From Terrimonas_B sp041743125 (GTDB taxonomy: Bacteria > Bacteroidota > Bacteroidia > Chitinophagales > Chitinophagaceae), in assembly GCA_041743125.1 (NCBI GenBank), contig JBGTNK010000263.1, forward strand, positions 20,311 to 84,310: a DNA stretch of 64,000 bases, read 5' to 3'. The notes under the pieces are model-generated. The model was given only the letters and a program-made list of their open reading frames with translations, was not told the DNA's origin and searched no databases. Made by a program: the position numbers and the translations under genes. Shown here piece by piece: positions 60,069-64,000 of the stretch. Numbering within the stretch: the first letter of the stretch is position 1; every line of letters starts with the position of its first letter.

Positions 60069-62366
60069 TTAGTCCTTAAAGTTTTTCTTTAATTCCATCA
60101 GTTTGGCCTGGAAGGGGTTTAACGTTTGGGGATTTCTATTTATAGTTTTTGATGTTCTGCTTCCATGCCCGCTTCTTTTTTCTTCAGTAGTTTCAATTTT
60201 AACTCCGGGTTTCTGACCGGGTACAGATCGCTCCCCTGCTTCTTTGATTGAAAGCGAAATTCTTTTTCTTGGTGCATCTACCTCCAAAACGGTTACCATT
60301 ACTTTCTGGTTCAACTTCACCGCTTCATTTGGATCAGAGATATAACGATTACTCAGGTGGGATATATGTACCAGGCCGTCCTGTTTTACACCTACATCAA
60401 CAAAAGCACCGAAGTTGGTAATATTGGTGACAATACCTGGTATTTTCATTCCGGGCTTCAAATCTTCCATTTTACTTACCCCTTCAGCAAAACGAAATTC
60501 TTCAATGGGAGAACGGGGATCCCGACCCGGCTTTTCCAATTCTTTTAGAATATCCTCAATCGTATATTGCCCGATTGTTTCCGAAATAAATTCTTTCGCT
60601 TTTATATCTTTTCTTTTTGCTGATTCCTCAATTAATTCCTTTACCGAACAGTTCAATTTAGCAGCCATTGCTTCCACTATTTTATAACTTTCGGGGTGCA
60701 CCGCTGAATTATCAAGAGGATTGGATGCATTGGGTATACGCAAAAACCCGGCACATTGCTCAAATGCTTTTGGGCCCAGCATGGAAACCTTTTTTAATTC
60801 TTCCCGGTTTTTAAAACTCCCGATTTTTGACCGGTACTCTACAATATTTTTTGCCACCGAAGCAGTTAAACCCGAGACATAGGTTAATAAATGTTTGCTG
60901 GCCGTATTAACATCCACACCCACAAAATTTACACAGCTTTGTACTACCTGGTCCAGGGATTCTTTTAATCTTGTTTGATTCACATCATGCTGGTACTGAC
61001 CTACACCAATACTTTTAGCATCTATCTTTACCAATTCACTCAATGGATCTAACAGTCTTCTTCCGATACTGATAGAACCCCTGACCGTAACATCTTCATC
61101 AGGAAACTCTTCTCTTGCCACTTCGCTGGCTGAATAAATAGAAGCGCCGCTTTCATTGACCATAAACACAGAAACAGCTTTCCCAAAATCAATACCCCGA
61201 ACCAACTGATCCGTTTCCTTACTGGCTGTTCCGTTTCCATAACCGATAGCTTCTATATCAAATTTTGTAACCAGCTCTTTCAGTATTTCCACTGCTTTAT
61301 CCATATCATTTTGAGGGGCATGAGGAAAGATAGTGGTATAATGTAAAAAGGTGCCGCGTTCATCCAGGCATACTACTTTGCAACCGGTTCGAAATCCCGG
61401 ATCAATGGCCAGTACTTTTTTGGGGCCCAGTGGTGATGCTAATAATAGTTGCCGCAGGTTTTCTGCAAATACCCGGATAGCTTCTTCATCAGCCCTGGTT
61501 TTGGCGAGCATCCTGAATTCTGTTTCTATGGAAAATTTTAAATGTCTTCCGAAACTGTCTTCCACTGCCGATTGTACTACGAGTGAAGACTCTGTTAATG
61601 AGTTTACAAACAGAGCTTTCAATAAGCCAACTGCCGTTTCTTTATCAACCGAGATCTCCATGATCAGATAACCTTCTTTTTCTCCGCGGCGAATGGCAAG
61701 AATACGATGAGAAGGACTTTTTGATAAGGGCTCACTAAAATCAAAATAGTCCCGATATTTCTGTGCTTCCGGATCTTCTTTTTTAGTACTGAGCACTCTT
61801 GAAGAAAGCAAGGCTGTTTCCTGGAAAAGTTTGCGCATGGCCGTCCGGGCTTGCTCATTTTCTGCTACCCATTCCGCTATGATGTCTTTAGCACCCTGCA
61901 AGGCCTCCTGGATATCTTTTACCTGGTCTGTTATGTATTTTTCAGCTTCAGCAGGTACATTAATGTTTTTCTTTTCCAACAAAAGTTTAGCCAATGGTTC
62001 CAACCCTTTTTCAATAGCAACAGTGGCTTTTGTTTTTCTTTTTGGTTTATAAGGCAAATAAATATCTTCAAGTTCGGTGGCATCAACACAGTTGTCAATT
62101 CGCAGCTTCAATTCCGGAGACAGTTTTCCTAACCCTTCAATAGTTTTAAGTACAGTATCTTTTCTTTTTTCGAGTTCATTAAAATAGTTGATTTTATCAA
62201 TAATATCACCGATTTGCACTTCATCCATATTACCGGTAGCCTCCTTACGATATCGGGCAATAAAAGGAATGGTAGACCCCTCACTGTGTAACTTCGCAAC
62301 ATTGTCAATTTGTTTCTGAGATAATCCGGAAGTACCGGCTATTTGCCGTACATATTTTATATCCAT
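60069..62366 (-). CDS. tex: Tex family transcription accessory protein
   Basis: The 765-residue protein has the full Tex architecture: an N-terminal helical region (IPFIARYRKEATGNMDE), a YqgF-like RNase-H fold domain (VLAIDPGFRTGCKVVCLDE), a helix-hairpin-helix region (SGLTASVAKNIVEYRSKIGS), and a C-terminal S1 RNA-binding domain (LKPGMKIPGIVTNITNFGAF, followed by VGVKQDGLVHISHLS). The last 40 residues are low complexity and basic. Tex binds nucleic acid and affects expression of toxin and other genes in several bacteria; the molecular role is not fully known. Confidence 0.96.
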   Translation of the reverse strand: MDIKYVRQIAGTSGLSQKQIDNVAKLHSEGSTIPFIARYRKEATGNMDEVQIGDIIDKINYFNELEKRKDTVLKTIEGLGKLSPELKLRIDNCVDATELEDIYLPYKPKRKTKATVAIEKGLEPLAKLLLEKKNINVPAEAEKYITDQVKDIQEALQGAKDIIAEWVAENEQARTAMRKLFQETALLSSRVLSTKKEDPEAQKYRDYFDFSEPLSKSPSHRILAIRRGEKEGYLIMEISVDKETAVGLLKALFVNSLTESSLVVQSAVEDSFGRHLKFSIETEFRMLAKTRADEEAIRVFAENLRQLLLASPLGPKKVLAIDPGFRTGCKVVCLDERGTFLHYTTIFPHAPQNDMDKAVEILKELVTKFDIEAIGYGNGTASKETDQLVRGIDFGKAVSVFMVNESGASIYSASEVAREEFPDEDVTVRGSISIGRRLLDPLSELVKIDAKSIGVGQYQHDVNQTRLKESLDQVVQSCVNFVGVDVNTASKHLLTYVSGLTASVAKNIVEYRSKIGSFKNREELKKVSMLGPKAFEQCAGFLRIPNASNPLDNSAVHPESYKIVEAMAAKLNCSVKELIEESAKRKDIKAKEFISETIGQYTIEDILKELEKPGRDPRSPIEEFRFAEGVSKMEDLKPGMKIPGIVTNITNFGAFVDVGVKQDGLVHISHLSNRYISDPNEAVKLNQKVMVTVLEVDAPRKRISLSIKEAGERSVPGQKPGVKIETTEEKRSGHGSRTSKTINRNPQTLNPFQAKLMELKKNFKD

Positions 62367-62684
62367 AGGTTTTTGTTTGGGAATGCAAATGTAAAGGTAG
62401 CAGGAAAAGAAAAAAATTTGTTTATCCCCGAAAGTTCCTCCAGGTTTTTGAGAAAAACATAGTTCATCTACTTTCAGAAAATAATAATAACTCTAAGTTT
62501 AGTTATTTCTTAACAGGCACTGGTAAAAGTAATTCCCCTTTCTAATACCAAATAAGTTTTGCATCAAAAGAAAGTGATTAAGACCTGCTATATGGCCTCC
62601 GATACAAATGGGCAACCTTCCTAAACAAAATTCTAACGACAGACTGTTCAAAATAATATATAAAATAGAGGCTATTAGAAGGGG
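62367..62684. other. Intergenic region
   Basis: This 318-base AT-rich stretch between tex and the porin-like gene contains the tex promoter box at 62386-62393 and no other feature I can support. Confidence 0.4.
62386..62393 (-). promoter_or_regulatory. Bacteroidota -7-type promoter box (TACATTTG) for tex
   Basis: TACATTTG on the minus strand fits TAnnTTTG and is 19 bases before the tex ATG, giving a short leader. No clear -33 TTG is seen. Confidence 0.5.
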
Positions 62685-63911
62685 TCAAAAATAGGTGGAT
62701 ATGCCAAACTGAAAACCTGCCAGTCTTGAAGGTGGATTACCCAAAATATCCTTTTGCCAGTTATACCTGTAATTGAATCGTAATACCGTTTGCGATGTGG
62801 GCCTCCAACTGATAGCGGGAACAATAGAAAATAATTCATCTGAAATGGACGTACCGGTTGATATGAATTTGCCTGCATTCCAATCTACGTATTCTACCCG
62901 CACACCCGCATTAAGCACTGCATTTTCAAAACCAAACATTGGCCTCCTCAATACGGGTTGAATGATATCGATAAATCCTCCCTGCTGTTTTCTTCCAAAT
63001 TGCTCTGAGTATGTTTCCGGCACATCCACTTTTACCCAGGCCCATTCCGTGTTAATAAATGTATTTACCACCGGCAGGGTGGTATTAAAATCAACAGCCA
63101 CTACATCCACCCTTCTTTTTTTATCAAATACTAATCCATCCTCTTCAAATTTATTGTAAACACCACCCATAAAGGACAATCCCAATTCTCCTATATTCCT
63201 GTTCCTTATCGCCACTTTGGTGGTCAGCAACATGCTTCCATTAAAACTTTCCTCAAACCGTTCTATATTGTTTTTTGTGGCTGGCAAAAATGTTTTGTTT
63301 TCGGCATTAGCAATTATCTTATCATCAAAGCCATTGGTAAGATAGGCTTCATAGCCATATACCCAATCCTTATCAAATTTTTTTCCATATAAACCAAAAC
63401 CAACATTGCTAAACGTGGCAGGAAGCATTTGGGTAGCAGATACAGGCCGGTCTACAAATTCCCATTTTGGTCCGTCATGATTCTGATTAAATGCCCCAAT
63501 TGGGTTCATTACAATTCCACCACGAAAGTTGAGCAAAGGAGAAAATTCAAAATCAATGGAGGCAAATTCAATGTTGATCTCTTTGGTACCGTCTTCAAAT
63601 TCTATTTCTGATAAAAATTTTATTCGCTTTGAAACGGCAGAAGAAACAAATAAAGTCATCCGCCGCATCTGGAACTGGTGACCTTCCGAAATTCCATCCT
63701 CCTGCAAATATTGATAATTCGCTTCCGCATATCCGCCGATGGCCACTGGCAGTTTACCCATTTGCAAAAAAGGCCGATTATAAACAGCATCCATATTCAT
63801 TTGTAAACCCGATGTATCAGGGGGTGCTTTTCTTAGTAATTCAGGATCAATCTGCGCAAACATATCCATGGTAAAAAATGAAACTCCAATTATTAATAAA
63901 TATATTCTCAT
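62685..63911 (-). CDS. Phosphate-selective-porin-like outer-membrane protein
   Basis: The 408-residue protein has a signal peptide (IYLLIIGVSFFTMDMFAQ) and the OprO/OprP-like porin pattern of strands, with VAIGGYAEANYQYLQEDG, FQMRRMTLFVSSAVSKRIKF, and LLNFRGGIVMNPIGAFNQNH. The final strand is AGFQFGISTYF, with a C-terminal Phe. It is a likely trimeric porin, but anion or phosphate selectivity cannot be read from the sequence. No transporter gene is seen next to it, and the window ends 89 bases upstream of its start. Confidence 0.84.
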   Translation of the reverse strand: MRIYLLIIGVSFFTMDMFAQIDPELLRKAPPDTSGLQMNMDAVYNRPFLQMGKLPVAIGGYAEANYQYLQEDGISEGHQFQMRRMTLFVSSAVSKRIKFLSEIEFEDGTKEINIEFASIDFEFSPLLNFRGGIVMNPIGAFNQNHDGPKWEFVDRPVSATQMLPATFSNVGFGLYGKKFDKDWVYGYEAYLTNGFDDKIIANAENKTFLPATKNNIERFEESFNGSMLLTTKVAIRNRNIGELGLSFMGGVYNKFEEDGLVFDKKRRVDVVAVDFNTTLPVVNTFINTEWAWVKVDVPETYSEQFGRKQQGGFIDIIQPVLRRPMFGFENAVLNAGVRVEYVDWNAGKFISTGTSISDELFSIVPAISWRPTSQTVLRFNYRYNWQKDILGNPPSRLAGFQFGISTYF

Positions 63912-64000
63912 GCTTAAATTTTGTGATCTGCTTATGACGCTTTTCTCAGGTCAATAAATAATTCAGTGTTATTAACGGTTACAGGAAAAGAGCGCAGATC

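Noticed and set aside
60357..62132. Several 60-110 codon plus-strand frames opposite tex
   Set aside because: They overlap a complete, highly conserved tex gene in antisense and have no motifs.
1..64000. CRISPR array, rRNA operon, insertion sequence or BGC-type megasynthase
   Set aside because: No regularly spaced 25-40 base repeats, rRNA-like sequence, transposase motif or NRPS/PKS domain was seen in the window.

Overview
The window is a chromosomal stretch of a member of the Bacteroidota, most likely a Chitinophagaceae-type organism. This rests on a CHU_C/type IX secretion C-terminal domain protein, many outer-membrane barrels, AsmA, DUF4199 and YHS proteins, Reg_prop propellers, a membrane-tethered winged-helix regulator, several TAnnTTTG promoter boxes, few Shine-Dalgarno sequences and frequent TTG/GTG starts. 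No rRNA, CRISPR array, integrase or transposase is visible; the one credible functional RNA gene is a tRNA-Pro(GGG).

Layout. 1-3.6 kb: reductive pyrimidine catabolism (beta-ureidopropionase end, preT, preA), with a four-helix-bundle (S23/IVP) gene between preT and preA bounded by near-perfect inverted repeats. 3.8-9.3 kb: VOC, SRPBCC, AsmA-like, DUF302 and HPF/RaiA proteins. 9.4-13.8 kb: tRNA-Pro relics, a membrane-anchored OmpR-type winged-helix regulator, four phased TTTTAC repeats in the divergent promoter, and three exported proteins (BNR propeller, an unknown protein, a Reg_prop lipoprotein), two of which end in KGGC. 13.8-14.2 kb: tRNA-Pro, a GIY-YIG ORF that runs into it, and a 5' tRNA fragment. 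14.2-22.3 kb: a dihydroorotase homologue without its metal ligands, DUF4199, two glycosyltransferases, a PemK/MazF-type toxin-antitoxin pair, then a complete GDP-D-glycero-alpha-D-manno-heptose pathway (hddA, gmhA, hddC-gmhB fusion) with a TylF-like methyltransferase: a surface-glycan locus.

22.4-35.8 kb: a conserved exported protein, lepA, DinB-like protein, L,D-transpeptidase, aquaporin, double-VOC protein and a barrel protein, then a run with a zinc-ribbon/subtilase/glycogen-binding protein, small membrane proteins, a ferric-reductase-like membrane protein fused to a Rieske domain and an anchored protein with a Cys/His cluster; this run looks like an uncharacterised trans-membrane redox module. 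35.8-42.4 kb (minus strand): stand-alone CoaB, SDR, SMP-30/gluconolactonase, GlcG/HbpS, and two proteins with three YHS domains. 42.6-50.3 kb: two divergent Omp85-like barrels (one with a kinase-like DRH motif) and a CHU_C secreted protein.

50.4-58.8 kb: an amidoligase locus (putative esterase, RimK-like ATP-grasp, YbdK/GCS2 carboxylate-amine ligase, amidohydrolase, MFS transporter, class-I glutamine amidotransferase, ATP-grasp-like protein), the best candidate here for an uncharacterised small-peptide or peptide-tagging pathway. 59-64 kb: two cupins, Tex and a phosphate-selective-porin-like protein.
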